From assembly GCA_003819975.1 (NCBI GenBank), contig RPPU01000360.1:1-5184 (forward strand): a DNA stretch of 5,184 nt. Reading direction: 5' to 3'. Below are positions 5,143-5,184 of the stretch, piece after piece; positions within the stretch are counted from its first letter, which is position 1; each line of letters starts with the position of its first letter. The position numbers were made by a program, and so were the translations under genes. The stretch comes from Desulfobacteraceae bacterium (GTDB lineage Bacteria > Desulfobacterota > DSM-4660 > Desulfatiglandales > HGW-15). The notes below the pieces were generated by a model. That model searched no databases. It was not told where the DNA came from and saw only the letters and a program-made list of their open reading frames with translations.

Positions 5143-5184
5143 TGGCTAGGTTGACTTGATTTTCATTGAAAGGCAGTTGAAGAA
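5143..5184 (+). repeat. 3' exon: occupied copy of the target, cut by the window edge
   Basis: This 42-base stretch repeats 20-61 with a single change. It ends within the left arm of what should be the same terminator hairpin, so another terminator probably follows just outside the window. Confidence 0.85.

Overview
The window is bacterial accessory DNA with three modules, each either mobile or typical of mobile DNA. From left to right they are an IS91-type element with its own tyrosine recombinase, a two-gene toxin-antitoxin operon on the minus strand, and a compact group II intron with no reverse transcriptase gene. No housekeeping gene is visible. Strong AGGAGG-type ribosome sites, long intergenic stretches and the combination of elements suggest a Gram-negative environmental bacterium, perhaps in the former Deltaproteobacteria. 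That host guess is inference; the window has no taxonomic marker.

Bases 1-183 hold a short target-like sequence (13-61) running into a strong intrinsic terminator (46-83), then G+C-rich non-coding DNA with small hairpins. Bases 184-2676 look like one mobile unit. A near-perfect 17-bp inverted repeat (184-200 and 2660-2676) encloses a tyrosine recombinase (317-1195) and an IS91-family HUH/Y2 transposase (1179-2402). The two genes overlap by 17 bp and are translationally coupled.

Bases 2677-3039 carry two tandem imperfect copies (86-bp period) of a sequence that folds into a long hairpin. Base pairs differ between the copies in a compensatory way, so the fold itself seems to be conserved. The hairpins lie between the mobile unit and the 3' end of the minus-strand operon. 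That operon (3958 down to 3040) encodes an XRE-type helix-turn-helix protein and a PIN-family putative toxin nuclease. The XRE protein ends in a charged helical tail resembling those of PIN-partner antitoxins. Its upstream region (3959-4180) holds a candidate promoter, tandem CTGTGGGAT repeats and a hairpin.

Bases 4441-5142 form a group II intron recognised from RNA structure: a domain V-like hairpin with CG bulge, a domain VI hairpin with bulged branch-point A seven bases from the 3' end, and an EBS1 loop pairing over 6 bp with the six bases before the 5' splice site. It has no reverse transcriptase. Its flanking exons (4434-4440 plus 5143-5184) rebuild, with one mismatch in 49 bases, the uninterrupted sequence at 13-61. 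The window therefore contains both an apparently empty and an occupied copy of the intron target, placed just upstream of a terminator hairpin.
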